Source: Gammaproteobacteria bacterium (GTDB lineage: Bacteria; Pseudomonadota; Gammaproteobacteria; Pseudomonadales; Azotimanducaceae). Taken from it: DNA of 64,000 nucleotides. Every line of letters begins with the position of its first letter. Position 1 is the first letter of the stretch. The stretch spans positions 186,001 to 250,000 of the forward strand of contig JAPOXV010000013.1 of NCBI GenBank assembly GCA_026706935.1. Reading direction: 5' to 3'. A program made the position numbers and the translations under genes. Positions 16,025 through 25,532 of this stretch are shown here, piece by piece. Under the pieces are notes generated by a model that did no database searches, was not told the origin of the DNA, and was given only the letters and a program-made list of their open reading frames with translations.

Positions 16025-17218
16025 GTGTCGGTCTTAATTGTCGGGGGCGGCATTGGCGGCTTGGCGGCAGCCGTCGCGCTGCGTCGCGTGGGAATCTCTG
16101 TCCGGGTCTTCGAGCGCGCACCCGAAATCCGTGAGGTTGGTGCTTCGATCTCGGTATTTTCAAACGCTGTAAAGGCTTTGCGGGCCATGGGGCTGGAGGA
16201 TCAGGTGCTGTCGCTCGCGCCGGAATTGACGAAAATCAGCTTTCTCTCACCTTCAGGGCGCACCCTTACGTCAACCGACGTGCAGGCCATCTCGCAGGCT
16301 AGTGGTGCCGCATCGATTATGGTCCATCGCGCCGATTTGCAGCAGACGCTATTCGAAGCGCTCGACCCAGAACAGGTTAGTACTGGTAAGGAATGCGTTG
16401 GTGTCACACAAGATGAGACCGGCGTAACTGTCCACTTCGCCGACCAGACACAGGTTCGAGGTGAGGTGGCCGTCGGCGCCGACGGTATCCGTTCGACCGT
16501 AGCCTCGACGTTGTTTGGCGAAGGAAAGCTGCGCTACGCTGGTTATCACTGCTACCGAGCAATTGCCAAGACACCGAACACCCCGATGAACGAGGGTATC
16601 TGGATCCTGCTACCCGGTATTCAGTTCGTGCTCCTTCCAGAGGTTCGACCTGGGGAGACCTACTGGTGTTTCTGCCAAAACTCACCGCCTGGCCGAGCTG
16701 CTACCTACACCAAACGTGATCATGCTGCACACCTCCGATCGATTGCCGGGCAACTTCCCGATATCCTCGGCGAGATGGTGGCTGGAACTGACATGGACAG
16801 TGTTTTCGTTGACGACGTATACGACCGACGGCCTCGCAGGCATTGGGGGCGGGGAAGGGTCAGCCTGCTCGGCGACGCCGCTCATCCGACAACCCCAACA
16901 TTCGGCCAGGGCGCTTGCGCGGCCATCGAGGATGCGGTCGTTTTGGCTGATAACCTACGCCAAGCGAAGGATCCCGTGACGGGACTGCGATCGTACGAGA
17001 TTGCGCGGCGGCGGACGGCAAAAATGACACGGCTTTCTTGGCGTACCGGCAAAATCCTGCAATACGAGCATCCCGCGCTGGTGTGGTGGCGGACGGTGTC
17101 GATGTCGATGAGAGCGAGCCAATGGAATGCGAACAGAATCCTTCGGTGGTTCGTACGCCATAACGTGCCGACATTGGATCACGCAACAGCAGATTTCAAC
17201 TCCACATCGGAGCTATAG
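16025..17218 (+). CDS. FAD-dependent aromatic-ring-type monooxygenase
   Basis: A 397-residue class A flavoprotein monooxygenase of the salicylate or 3-hydroxybenzoate hydroxylase type, likely NAD(P)H-dependent. The N-terminal Rossmann motif is LIVGGGIGGLAAAVALRRVGISVRVFE; the DG motif is VGADGIRSTV near residue 160; the second FAD motif is RVSLLGDAAHPTTPTFGQGACAAIEDA near residue 280. The start is a GTG preceded by AGGAG. Its codons are visibly richer in G and C than neighbouring genes, and it is flanked by IS481 fragments beside a tRNA gene, so it was probably acquired by transfer. The substrate is not evident; no other aromatic-catabolism gene is adjacent. Confidence 0.88.
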   Translation: MSVLIVGGGIGGLAAAVALRRVGISVRVFERAPEIREVGASISVFSNAVKALRAMGLEDQVLSLAPELTKISFLSPSGRTLTSTDVQAISQASGAASIMVHRADLQQTLFEALDPEQVSTGKECVGVTQDETGVTVHFADQTQVRGEVAVGADGIRSTVASTLFGEGKLRYAGYHCYRAIAKTPNTPMNEGIWILLPGIQFVLLPEVRPGETYWCFCQNSPPGRAATYTKRDHAAHLRSIAGQLPDILGEMVAGTDMDSVFVDDVYDRRPRRHWGRGRVSLLGDAAHPTTPTFGQGACAAIEDAVVLADNLRQAKDPVTGLRSYEIARRRTAKMTRLSWRTGKILQYEHPALVWWRTVSMSMRASQWNANRILRWFVRHNVPTLDHATADFNSTSEL

Positions 17219-17297
17219 ACGAAGATACGCTTCCGACTGATTTTGCGTTTACTTATCCAGATCTGCCCTTAATAGGTTTTGAGCTGGGTCGGTCATC

Positions 17298-17530
17298 TTA
17301 GGAATTTGCTGGTTCCTCAGGTGTGTGATACGACCTTAGGGAAGGTGTAGACAGTCGTCCCGAGTACTTGCCGCTACGCGGTTCATGTGGACGTTGATGA
17401 CCTTAAACTTCGACGAACTCATCGAACCGCTCCTGTTGCTGCAGAAAGTTGTACGCGGAGAGCATGATGGACTCGTTCTTCGAGGTCAGACACGTACTTT
17501 CATGGCGCACGTCTTCGATACTTCCCCATC
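17298..17530 (-). pseudogene. IS481-type transposase, degenerate internal fragment
   Basis: On the minus strand the text SIMLSAYNFLQQQERFDEFVEV runs into a stop at 17403-17405. Immediately after it the same frame continues GHQRPHEPRSGKYSGRLSTPSLRSYHTPEE. This is the conserved stretch of IS481 transposases that normally reads NFLQQQxRFDxFIEVFNxERPHEALxxKYPAEVYTPSxRPY. The element is broken by the in-frame stop and lacks its N-terminal DDE part. It was missed by plain ORF inspection because no long open frame remains. It lies just downstream of the monooxygenase. Confidence 0.6.
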
Positions 17531-17935
17531 GCGTCGCGATAAGTGTAAGTGGCTTCTCTCTTTTTGTGATCGTACGCAAGGGGCCTTCTCCAACATCTTG
17601 TGTGATGTATGCCGCTGCGCGACCTCATTTTCACATACGGTCGGCGTCATGGCGGCAGCTACCACGTACCACATTCGTCACAATAATCGTCGGAAATCTC
17701 TGCAGTTTATTTCCAAGAAATATCAATGTCATACAGTTCATCCATCAAGTGTTTCTTGGATCACGAGGTCATTTCGCGTGAATACGGACCAACGAACTCG
17801 ACTCGCAACCAGGCAGGGTGGTTCACGCACTGTCAAACTCAGTATGTTCGTGAAATTTCCGTTGTCAGGTTCGACAAGTTCATTGAAGTTTGAGCGCTAG
17901 TTTCGGTATCGCGCAATAATCGTCGAGGAGAGCAG
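17531..17935. other. Gene-poor stretch after the IS481 relic
   Basis: I see no convincing gene here. The longest plus-strand frame (17385-17900) has no recognisable domain and overlaps the degenerate transposase. A 55-codon ATG frame (17726-17893) is equally unsupported. The right-hand end of the insertion element should lie here but no match to the left-end repeats is visible. A GAGGAG ribosome site at 17925-17930 belongs to the next gene. Confidence 0.5.
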
Positions 17936-18829
17936 TTGAATAAGCGCATTCGGGCATCGCTCGGTTTCCTGGCGAAGGCGGCAACTTTCGTTGTAATAGT
18001 CAGCTTCGTTGTCTATGCGCCGAACGCTTCGGCATGTAGTTGCGACTATCTCGCCTACGGATTCTTAGGACCCTATACAAGCCGTCTACCAGCCAACGCA
18101 GTCGGCATCCCATGGTACGTTTCCACAAAGGCGGCGCATTTCCGCGGCGAAGCCAACTGGTTCGTCGCCGACGAAAGCAGGTTCATACTGGAAGTCCTCA
18201 GTGAAGACCAGTTCGTTTCGATTCCGCTTCGCATCGATGTCGCCCAGGAATTCACTACGCCAGTCGACACGTACATGATCTACCACATCAGACCGAAGGA
18301 CGGCGGGTTGAAGCCGGGCTCCACGTATCGCGTCTCCGATCAGTTGGAACCTGAGAGGTACGGTGAGACTTACGGTGATCGAGAGGTGGTCGTCGAGATT
18401 GACCACGAACCGTTGTCCGCCGATACGCCATTGACCATCCACATAGGGATGGCAAAGGTCGGCGGTTTCCACGTCGCAGCTAGTGCAAGCTGCAGTGAAT
18501 GGCTCAGGGTGTCCCATGCGAAGATCGCCGCTAGACTTCCGGGGGAGTTCAGGAAGTGGGAGGACCAACTCCTCTTTCGGACAATCGTCGATGGAGAACC
18601 ATGGCAGGTCAGAAGGTATTTGTGCAGTCTAGTCGAGCCGGGTCGAGGTTGGGACGGCGTGGCACACGACCGGATCTTTGCCGCTTGCGAAGAGCCCTCC
18701 TTTACCCCCATCAGCCCTGTAATAACTCCGGGCAGACATTCCGTGATGATTGAAGCGCGTCTGCCGGGAACCGATATCGCCCTTCAGACGGAAAAACGGT
18801 TCGTGAACCTAGAGTGTTCCGCGCGTTAG
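17936..18829 (+). CDS. Secreted protein of unknown function
   Basis: This 297-residue protein starts at a TTG preceded by GAGGAG at a good distance. Residues 1-33 form a Sec signal peptide (KAATFVVIVSFVVYAPNASA) with a likely signal-peptidase I site after ASA, leaving CSCDYLAYGF as the mature start. About five further cysteines are present (ASCSEW, YLCSL, FAACEE, LECSA), so disulfides are plausible in the periplasm. The body is rich in beta-strand-like text, and the C-terminus (ITPGRHSVMIEARLPGTDI) resembles an Ig- or fibronectin-like strand pattern. I do not recognise a family. The gene stands alone between the IS relic and the ABC exporter genes. Confidence 0.65.
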   Translation: MNKRIRASLGFLAKAATFVVIVSFVVYAPNASACSCDYLAYGFLGPYTSRLPANAVGIPWYVSTKAAHFRGEANWFVADESRFILEVLSEDQFVSIPLRIDVAQEFTTPVDTYMIYHIRPKDGGLKPGSTYRVSDQLEPERYGETYGDREVVVEIDHEPLSADTPLTIHIGMAKVGGFHVAASASCSEWLRVSHAKIAARLPGEFRKWEDQLLFRTIVDGEPWQVRRYLCSLVEPGRGWDGVAHDRIFAACEEPSFTPISPVITPGRHSVMIEARLPGTDIALQTEKRFVNLECSAR

Positions 18830-19009
18830 CGTTCTCACGAAAAACGGCCTGTGATATCGAGAAGTGTTCCGCGCTCGATCCTTCCCATAGAAGCCATGGT
18901 CGCACGTTAGGGAGTCGGCGAGTCAAATGCTTCAGCCCTTTGGAGCTTTCTACCACTTGGTTCTCGAAGATTCGGCTGACACACCCAAATCGGAGCTCGT
19001 TACGCTGTC

Positions 19010-20977
19010 CTACGTTGCTCCACCTAGCTGTAGTTCAACAAATGTCCGATATGCACCGTTCGGCAACGACATCAGCTCGTTGTGGCTCCCGGACTCCACG
19101 ACTCGACCTTCGTCCATAAAGTAGATTCGATCAGCGCGGCGGATCGTGCTAAGTCGGTGCGCGATGATGAAGAGCAGCCGGTCCCGACGCCCGGTTTCCA
19201 ACGCCCCAACAAACGCATTCTCTGTTTCTGGGTCCAGCGACGCAGTCGGCTCGTCGAGAACGAGCACGGGGGCTCCTCCGACTAAGCCCCGAGCAATAGC
19301 GAGACGTTGTTTTTGCCCGACAGAAAGCGTACCACCCATTCGTCCAAGACGCGTGTCGAATCCCTGTGGTAATCCCTCGATGAACTCCAGCGCACTCGCG
19401 ACGCGTGCTGCTTCGACCACATCGTCGTGGGATGAGCTCGGAGCGCTCATGCGGATGTTGTTCTCTACGGTGTCATCAAATAAAAAGGCCTCCTGGAATA
19501 CGAATGCAACCTGCGCACGCAGGCAGTCAACACTCATCCTTCGCGTATCTACGTCGTCGAAGCGCACTGAACCTGTCTGCGGATGAACGAATCCCGCAAG
19601 CAAGTAAGCAAGCGTGCTCTTACCAGCACCCGTCGCCCCGACGAAAGCGATGACCTCGCCAACCTTTCCTTCTAGATTTACTTCACGTACTGCGTGCGTT
19701 CCATCAGGATAACGGTAGCTGACACTGTCCAATTCAATTCCGCGGCGCAGGCGTTCAATTGCGTCGTCGCCCTGCAAATCGGCATCAACCGGAGCGTCGA
19801 CCACGTCGTAAACGCGACGCATACCGGCGACGTTGTTCTGCAGGTTGAACCACATCGATCCCAAACCGCTCAAATTACCGACAAGCTGCACAAAGTAGGC
19901 GTACACGACGGTGAAATCTCCAGGTGACATTCGACCCACGATGATCGCTTCGCAGATGTCGAAAAAGACGTAGAAGACCAACCCGACCGTGACTAGAGAC
20001 TGCACGACAATCAGGAGCAGCACCATCACGATGTAAGACCGGAAACGCTTGAAAGACTCCTGACTGTCGGCGGCAAACGCGGTTCGTTGGCGCTGGCTTG
20101 CACCTAACCCCTGGATCGCCACGACGTTACTCATGCCTTCTTCTACAGTTGCGGTGGTCACAGCTCCCGCTGCGCGACTCGCAAGCGAACGACGGCGCGT
20201 GACCCCCGTCATCAGGAAAGTCGAAAGTAGAACCATCGGTGCTGCAAGGCACGCAACCAGCGTAATCGTCGGTACGGCACTGAAGCTGTGCGCCGTAGTC
20301 CAGATCACTGTCGCGATCACAAACAGGTTCGCGATAGGTAGCACCAAGATGTCGTAACAGACCCGGGAGATTGCCGGTGTGTCGTACATCGTCCGATAGA
20401 CCGCATCGCCGACACTCGCATCGGAGTAACGGGTGAGCGGCCATGCCATTAGGCGACCGAACAACAAAGTCCGCAAGCCGTGGTTGATGCGGTGCGTAAT
20501 TCGCAATTGGTAACGGAACTCAAAAAGCCCCAAGAGCCCACTCACCCGGCTTCCCGACTCGTTGGCCTGGTTCTCACTCTGTGTTGCTGTATCAAGGCCT
20601 TCCGATAGACCACCGCTAGCGTAATCACGCGCGACGCCTCCTCCGAACGCACCGACTAGGACGATCCCAAGAAGGCTGATCGCAATGATGACCCAAACGA
20701 TCTCGAACGGCGTAAGACCAACGAGTAAGTCCACGAACCAACTGACGTACGGCGGATAAGGTGTTGGCGACGAGCCTACCGGTAAACCCATCACCACGTG
20801 ATCGATAAGCACCTTGAGCGGCCACGGTAGAAACAGCACGATGGCGAGCCCGATCAGGGTCAAGGCGAGCTTGACACCGATCTGCCGCCGATATGGCCAC
20901 ACGAAACGGAGCGATCGACCGAGCAGTCGAAATGTCTCTCGGCTGGTAATCCGTTCGGATGACACGATTTCAGCCAC
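19010..20977 (-). CDS. ABC exporter subunit (TMD-NBD), second of a pair
   Basis: A 655-residue type IV (ABCB-like) exporter half-transporter. Six hydrophobic helices lie in residues 25-350, and the nucleotide-binding domain begins near 395. Motifs: Walker A GATGAGKST, Q-loop FVFQEAFLF, signature LSVGQKQRLAIARG, Walker B VLVLDEPTASLD with the catalytic glutamate, and switch histidine IIAHRLST. The signature is LSVGQ instead of LSGGQ. The gene overlaps the preceding exporter gene by 8 bases, so the two proteins probably form a heterodimer. The substrate could be a lipid, drug or peptide; nothing in the sequence decides. Confidence 0.92.
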   Translation of the reverse strand: MAEIVSSERITSRETFRLLGRSLRFVWPYRRQIGVKLALTLIGLAIVLFLPWPLKVLIDHVVMGLPVGSSPTPYPPYVSWFVDLLVGLTPFEIVWVIIAISLLGIVLVGAFGGGVARDYASGGLSEGLDTATQSENQANESGSRVSGLLGLFEFRYQLRITHRINHGLRTLLFGRLMAWPLTRYSDASVGDAVYRTMYDTPAISRVCYDILVLPIANLFVIATVIWTTAHSFSAVPTITLVACLAAPMVLLSTFLMTGVTRRRSLASRAAGAVTTATVEEGMSNVVAIQGLGASQRQRTAFAADSQESFKRFRSYIVMVLLLIVVQSLVTVGLVFYVFFDICEAIIVGRMSPGDFTVVYAYFVQLVGNLSGLGSMWFNLQNNVAGMRRVYDVVDAPVDADLQGDDAIERLRRGIELDSVSYRYPDGTHAVREVNLEGKVGEVIAFVGATGAGKSTLAYLLAGFVHPQTGSVRFDDVDTRRMSVDCLRAQVAFVFQEAFLFDDTVENNIRMSAPSSSHDDVVEAARVASALEFIEGLPQGFDTRLGRMGGTLSVGQKQRLAIARGLVGGAPVLVLDEPTASLDPETENAFVGALETGRRDRLLFIIAHRLSTIRRADRIYFMDEGRVVESGSHNELMSLPNGAYRTFVELQLGGAT

Positions 20978-22919
20978 TAGTAGATTCCGTTTCTGTCGTC
21001 GAATCGGTCGTCTCTAGACTGACGAAACGTCGATATGCCCCATCTGTACGCGCCATCAATGTGTCGTGTGTCCCAATCTCTCCGACACGTCCGTCCTGGA
21101 GGTATGCCACGGTGTCCGCGCGGCGGATCGTCGACAGCCGATGCGTGATCAGAAAGATGCAGCGTCCGCTTCCCCATGCCTTGAGACTGTCCAACACACG
21201 GAGTTCAGTCTCTGCATCGAGTGCGGCGGTCGGTTCGTCGAGGATCAGGATTGGTGCATCTTTTATCACTGCGCGCGCGATTACGATACGCTGGCGCTGC
21301 CCACTCGACAGCTTCGTAGCGCGTTCGCCTAAGGACGTGTCGAAACCGTTCGGGAGACCTTCGATGAACTCGTCGGCACATGCCACTTTGGCGGCTTCAA
21401 TGACGGCTGTGCGCGTTGCACCAGGCACCGCATAGCGGATGTTTTCCAGCACCGTGTCCGAAAACAGGATGTTCTCCTGTGTGGCGAGCGCAATCTGCGA
21501 ACGCAACGAGTCGATTTGCAACGTTCGGAGGTCTATCCCGTCGATCTCGATACTTCCTGTGTCCGGATCGGCAAGACGTAACAAGAGCGACATCATGGTC
21601 GACTTACCGCTCCCGGTTGGACCCACAATGGCGGTGACAGTACCTGGTCGTGCTTCGAGATTGATACCTGTTAAGACTTGACGTCCAGATAAATAAGCGA
21701 AACTCACGTCGCGGAAGCGCACGGCGTCCCCGAATGACGGCATCGGCATTGCATCAGGCGCGTCATTAATCTCCGGTTTGAGGTCGAGGACTTCATACAC
21801 GCGCCCAAGTCCCACTGCCATATCCTGAGCGCGTCCCCACAACGAAATCAAGGCATTTATCGAACCGAGTCCGTCGCCTATACGCCCAGTAGCGGCGCTG
21901 AACGAACCAAGATTCCATATGGCAAAACCAAATCCAAGCAGGATGTTGCGTGCGAACGTCGATGCTTCAACATTCGACCACATGGCCGCCATCGACTGGG
22001 TTACGAGCACCGCCAAGCCATTTGCCCCGAATGCCAGGATACCTAGAACAATGAGCATGCTCCGCGATCTGAACGCGGCTTCAAAGGCACTGAGGGAGTA
22101 TTCCCTGAACGACCTTTCACGCAATGCTTCACTACGAGTCGCCTTAACGACACGGACACCGAGTACGCTCTCCTGTATCCACGACGTTAGCCGACTGTTG
22201 CGCTCGCGTGCAACACGGAACGCGCGACGCAATGGGGATGAGAAGACACGTCCTAAAAACAGGATAGGTATCGTTGCCGCTGCCAAAATCACCGCAAGCA
22301 GAGGATCGAACGCTGCGACGATCGCAACAGCGAATAAAAAACGACCGCTAAACATAAGCGGTTCCAGAAAGATCGCGCGGATGATCTGCGTCACCATCGC
22401 ACTGTCCTGGTAGACGCGGTAGATGGCGTCGCCCGTTCGCGCGGTGGCGTGATAGGTAAGCGATTGTGCCTGCAGGCGATCGATCAGCGACACGCGCATG
22501 CGTTGGTTGATGCCTTGGAAGATCCACACACTGTAGTAATAAAGACCGATACCACCGCCGGCAACCACTGCGACAAGCGGGATCGTTGTCAATATGACTA
22601 GCCAGCGTAACGAACGACGAGCATCAGGGTCGAGTTCCTCAACGTCGACGTAGACCGTCGGATCTAGTCCGTAAATCAATACATGTAGTTGTCCGAGTGG
22701 CTTACCACCCACGATGCCACCATTCATCAGCGCCGTGATGATGAAGAGAAGCGTGGCACTGAAGAGCGCGATCACCACCGATATGAGTATGAAGATCACG
22801 AGGTGGCGCATCGCTGGACGAATGAACGGCCATGTGCGAAGGAAAATGTGGGCGACGCGCCGAAAGTCCAGGTCGTCATGGCCGTGGAACAGGGCTTCCG
22901 TTCCAACACCTTGGGTCAC
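20970..22919 (-). CDS. ABC exporter subunit (TMD-NBD), first of a pair
   Basis: A 649-residue ABC exporter half-transporter, the partner of the gene it overlaps. The transmembrane domain spans residues 35-350, with an unusually long insert between the first two helices (about residues 65-115, including DPTVYVDVEELDPDARR). NBD motifs: Walker A GPTGSGKST, Q-loop LATQENILFSD, signature LSSGQRQRIVIARAV, Walker B ILILDEPTAALD, switch histidine LITHRLST. Both NBDs in the pair keep the catalytic glutamate, so neither is an obviously degenerate site. It starts 72 bases after the ribose-type permease gene, so the exporter may belong to the same long transcript. Confidence 0.92.
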   Translation of the reverse strand: MTQGVGTEALFHGHDDLDFRRVAHIFLRTWPFIRPAMRHLVIFILISVVIALFSATLLFIITALMNGGIVGGKPLGQLHVLIYGLDPTVYVDVEELDPDARRSLRWLVILTTIPLVAVVAGGGIGLYYYSVWIFQGINQRMRVSLIDRLQAQSLTYHATARTGDAIYRVYQDSAMVTQIIRAIFLEPLMFSGRFLFAVAIVAAFDPLLAVILAAATIPILFLGRVFSSPLRRAFRVARERNSRLTSWIQESVLGVRVVKATRSEALRERSFREYSLSAFEAAFRSRSMLIVLGILAFGANGLAVLVTQSMAAMWSNVEASTFARNILLGFGFAIWNLGSFSAATGRIGDGLGSINALISLWGRAQDMAVGLGRVYEVLDLKPEINDAPDAMPMPSFGDAVRFRDVSFAYLSGRQVLTGINLEARPGTVTAIVGPTGSGKSTMMSLLLRLADPDTGSIEIDGIDLRTLQIDSLRSQIALATQENILFSDTVLENIRYAVPGATRTAVIEAAKVACADEFIEGLPNGFDTSLGERATKLSSGQRQRIVIARAVIKDAPILILDEPTAALDAETELRVLDSLKAWGSGRCIFLITHRLSTIRRADTVAYLQDGRVGEIGTHDTLMARTDGAYRRFVSLETTDSTTETESTSG

Positions 22920-22991
22920 GCGAGCTGTACTCTAGTAGTCGCTCTCATGCGTACGCCGCCCCGGTCGTGAGTTCCCCATTGCGCACCACCG

Positions 22992-23936
22992 CTATGTCGC
23001 ACGCCAACGATCCAAGATGACCGCCAAGATGATCACCGCGCCGGTGATAACCCGTTTTGTCGGTTCGGTGATGCCTATCTGTGCTAATCCGATCTGAAGT
23101 ACCGACACGATCAATACACCGACGAATGCGCCAACGACAGATCCTCTCCCACCCATGAGACTGGTTCCACCTATAACCGCTGCCGCAATCGCAGACAGTT
23201 CTAACCCAATGCCCGCGTTCGGATCTGCAGACCCTAGGTAGGCAGCATTCATCAAGCCGCCGAGTCCAGCCAACAGACCCGAAAGCACCAGTACCGTGCA
23301 CCGAACTCTTCTAGGATCGATGCCTGAAACTTCGGCCGCGCTTTCGTTGCTGCCAACGGCGACAATCTGACGTCCGAAAACTGTCGATCGTAGTAAGAAC
23401 TCGAACACGACGACTAGCGTCAACGCTACGAGGATGGACGCCGAAATTCCACTACCTGCCCACGGAACTGCGAATGATTGGATCTTCGCGCCGAGATAGA
23501 CGGTTTGCGAATCGGTGACGAGATACGCTAGACCTCTTGAAACCTCCAGCATCCCTAAGGTAACGATGAAAATCGGAAGTCGCAGATATGCGCCGAGGCT
23601 ACCGTTAGCAAAGCCGATGAGCGCGCCCGTCAAGATGCCGAGACACGCAGCTAACGGAAGAGGTAGGCCCAAAATGGCGATTCCCGCGCCGATTACCCCT
23701 GCGCTTAAGGCAACGACCGACCCCACTGACAAGTCGATTCCGCCACTAATCAGAACCAAGGTCATGCCGATCGATACTACGGTGAGCGCCGGTAACTGGT
23801 TTAACAGCGTCGAAAGCGTCGTCAGGGAGAGAAAACTCTCGGAGATAAGACTGAAGAAAATCACGATTGCGATTAGCGAAACGAAGATAAGGTTTTCTTC
23901 GAGAATTCGCGAAACTCGGCTACCGAATTCGTTCAC
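22992..23936 (-). CDS. Ribose-type ABC transporter permease
   Basis: A 314-residue RbsC-family permease (BPD_transp_2) with about eight to ten hydrophobic helices. Typical family text is TVVSIGMTLVLISGGIDLSVGSVVALSAGVIG and AIAAAVIGGTSLMGGRGSVVGAFVGVLIV. It forms the membrane channel of a high-affinity pentose or related carbohydrate importer. A 24-base gap separates it from the ATPase gene upstream, and all three importer components are in the standard order binding protein, ATPase, permease. One permease gene suggests a homodimer. The substrate is not fixed by sequence; the secreted glycohydrolase at the head of the cluster suggests a ribose-containing or similar glycoside. Confidence 0.93.
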   Translation of the reverse strand: MNEFGSRVSRILEENLIFVSLIAIVIFFSLISESFLSLTTLSTLLNQLPALTVVSIGMTLVLISGGIDLSVGSVVALSAGVIGAGIAILGLPLPLAACLGILTGALIGFANGSLGAYLRLPIFIVTLGMLEVSRGLAYLVTDSQTVYLGAKIQSFAVPWAGSGISASILVALTLVVVFEFLLRSTVFGRQIVAVGSNESAAEVSGIDPRRVRCTVLVLSGLLAGLGGLMNAAYLGSADPNAGIGLELSAIAAAVIGGTSLMGGRGSVVGAFVGVLIVSVLQIGLAQIGITEPTKRVITGAVIILAVILDRWRAT

Positions 23937-23960
23937 CGGATCCTTCCGTTTGAAAGCAAT

Positions 23961-25511
23961 CTACGACGCTGCCGCCGACGAATCGTCGTTTTCTCGGTCA
24001 TATTCGCTGAAAGCCGCGGCGAGGATTTCCTCTTGGCTCCAGTTATTCCGGTGGAACTCGGCGACAAGCTTGCGGTTCGATAGCACGATGATTCTGTCGC
24101 ACAGACTCTGCAGCTCCTCTAATTCGCTGGACACGGCGATCACCGTGATCCCAGCGTCGCGGAGCCGTACAAGCTCTGTATGGATTGCTAGCTTCGCCGT
24201 CACGTCCACGCCACGCGTGGGTTCATCTAGCAGCAATAACTGAGATCCGCAGTGCAGCCAGCGAGCCAACATCGACTTCTGCTGGTTTCCACCGCTGAGT
24301 TCACGCATTTTCTGATCGACACCGTTGCTCCTCACGTGTAGCGTTTCAATCAGCTTCGCTACAGAGCTCGCTTCTTTCCTACGAACCAATCTCCCGATTT
24401 GATCGGCTATTCGTCTAAGTCCCGCGATCGTTACGTTGAACGCGAGCGCGTGATCTCGAAAAACACCGTCCTTGGCACGGTCTTCAGTGACTAGACCGAT
24501 TCCACATCTGATCGACTGCCACGGGCTTCGTGTTTCAGCAATCCCGTGGTCCATATGGATCTTGATGCTTCCCGCGATCCTTTTATCCAGTCCAAAGATC
24601 GCATTGAGAAGCTCCGTTCGCCCTGATCCGGCGAGACCCGCGATACCCAGAATCTCACCTCGTCGACAATTGAAACTGATGGGGTTCGGAAGCTTCGATG
24701 TTTGTAGATCTTTTACGGCGAGATGTATCGAGGAAACTTCCTTAATGGATCGGGGCGAAGCCTCAAAGTCCGCATCCTCGCCAGCCATTTCCCGGATCAG
24801 TAGCTTCTCTGACAACACGTTGCAGTCGTTTGTAAGCCGAACCTCGCCGTCCCGCAGCACCGATACACGGTCGCAGACACTGAGAACATCACCCAGACGG
24901 TGGGAGATGTAGATCACTGTGACACCGTCGCGCGTTTTGTCGCGAAGGATCCTATGTAGTAGCTCAGCCTGCGGCGCCGTTAGCGCTGACGTCGGTTCGT
25001 CAAGAATTAACAGACTAGCATCCGTTGCTAACGTCTTCGCGATCTCGACAAGCTGTTTTTCAGCTAGGCTCAATCGACTGACGAGTGTTCGTGGGTCTGA
25101 GCGTACCAATCCAACCAAGTCAAGTAACCGCGAAGCGTTTTCTTCCGCTCGTTTGCGTCTGATGCGCGTGAACGATGATGTCGACGTGTGTAGCAAGATG
25201 TTCTCCGCGATCGACAGGTCGGCAACGAGGCTTAATTCCTGCGCGCAGATCGCTACACCCGCCCCGAGCGAATCAGAGGTATTGATCGGTCTGTACGGTT
25301 GGTCGTCCAGATACAGTGATCCCGAATCCGCATCCTCTAGACCCACGACGATCTTCGCTAGCGTGGACTTTCCGGCGCCGTTCTCGCCAACCAGTCCATG
25401 GATGTGACCGACGGAAATCTCTAAGTCGACATCCCGCAGCACGGGCGTCGCGAACGATTTGCAGACTCCTTTGGCTGCAAATCTAAGTCGCGACCGAGTA
25501 TCCCCGATCAT
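23961..25511 (-). CDS. Ribose-type ABC transporter ATP-binding protein (double NBD)
   Basis: A 516-residue RbsA-type ATPase with two fused nucleotide-binding domains. The first has Walker A GENGAGKST, signature LSLAEKQLVEIAKTLA and Walker B LLILDEPTSAL. The second has the usual degenerate Walker A (GLAGSGRTEL), signature LSGGNQQKSMLARWL and Walker B LLLDEPTRGVDV. This asymmetry is normal for carbohydrate importers of this class, where only the first site is fully catalytic. It lies 21 bases after the binding-protein gene and 24 before the permease, so one transcript is almost certain. It energises uptake at the inner face of the membrane. Confidence 0.94.
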   Translation of the reverse strand: MIGDTRSRLRFAAKGVCKSFATPVLRDVDLEISVGHIHGLVGENGAGKSTLAKIVVGLEDADSGSLYLDDQPYRPINTSDSLGAGVAICAQELSLVADLSIAENILLHTSTSSFTRIRRKRAEENASRLLDLVGLVRSDPRTLVSRLSLAEKQLVEIAKTLATDASLLILDEPTSALTAPQAELLHRILRDKTRDGVTVIYISHRLGDVLSVCDRVSVLRDGEVRLTNDCNVLSEKLLIREMAGEDADFEASPRSIKEVSSIHLAVKDLQTSKLPNPISFNCRRGEILGIAGLAGSGRTELLNAIFGLDKRIAGSIKIHMDHGIAETRSPWQSIRCGIGLVTEDRAKDGVFRDHALAFNVTIAGLRRIADQIGRLVRRKEASSVAKLIETLHVRSNGVDQKMRELSGGNQQKSMLARWLHCGSQLLLLDEPTRGVDVTAKLAIHTELVRLRDAGITVIAVSSELEELQSLCDRIIVLSNRKLVAEFHRNNWSQEEILAAAFSEYDRENDDSSAAAS

Positions 25512-25532
25512 GCCGTCTATGACATCGGTGGA

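Noticed and set aside
17726-17893. 55-codon ATG frame ending VRFDKFIEV
   Set aside because: The ending superficially resembles the IS481 motif RFDxFIEV, but it is on the opposite strand to the relic and the rest has no transposase similarity.
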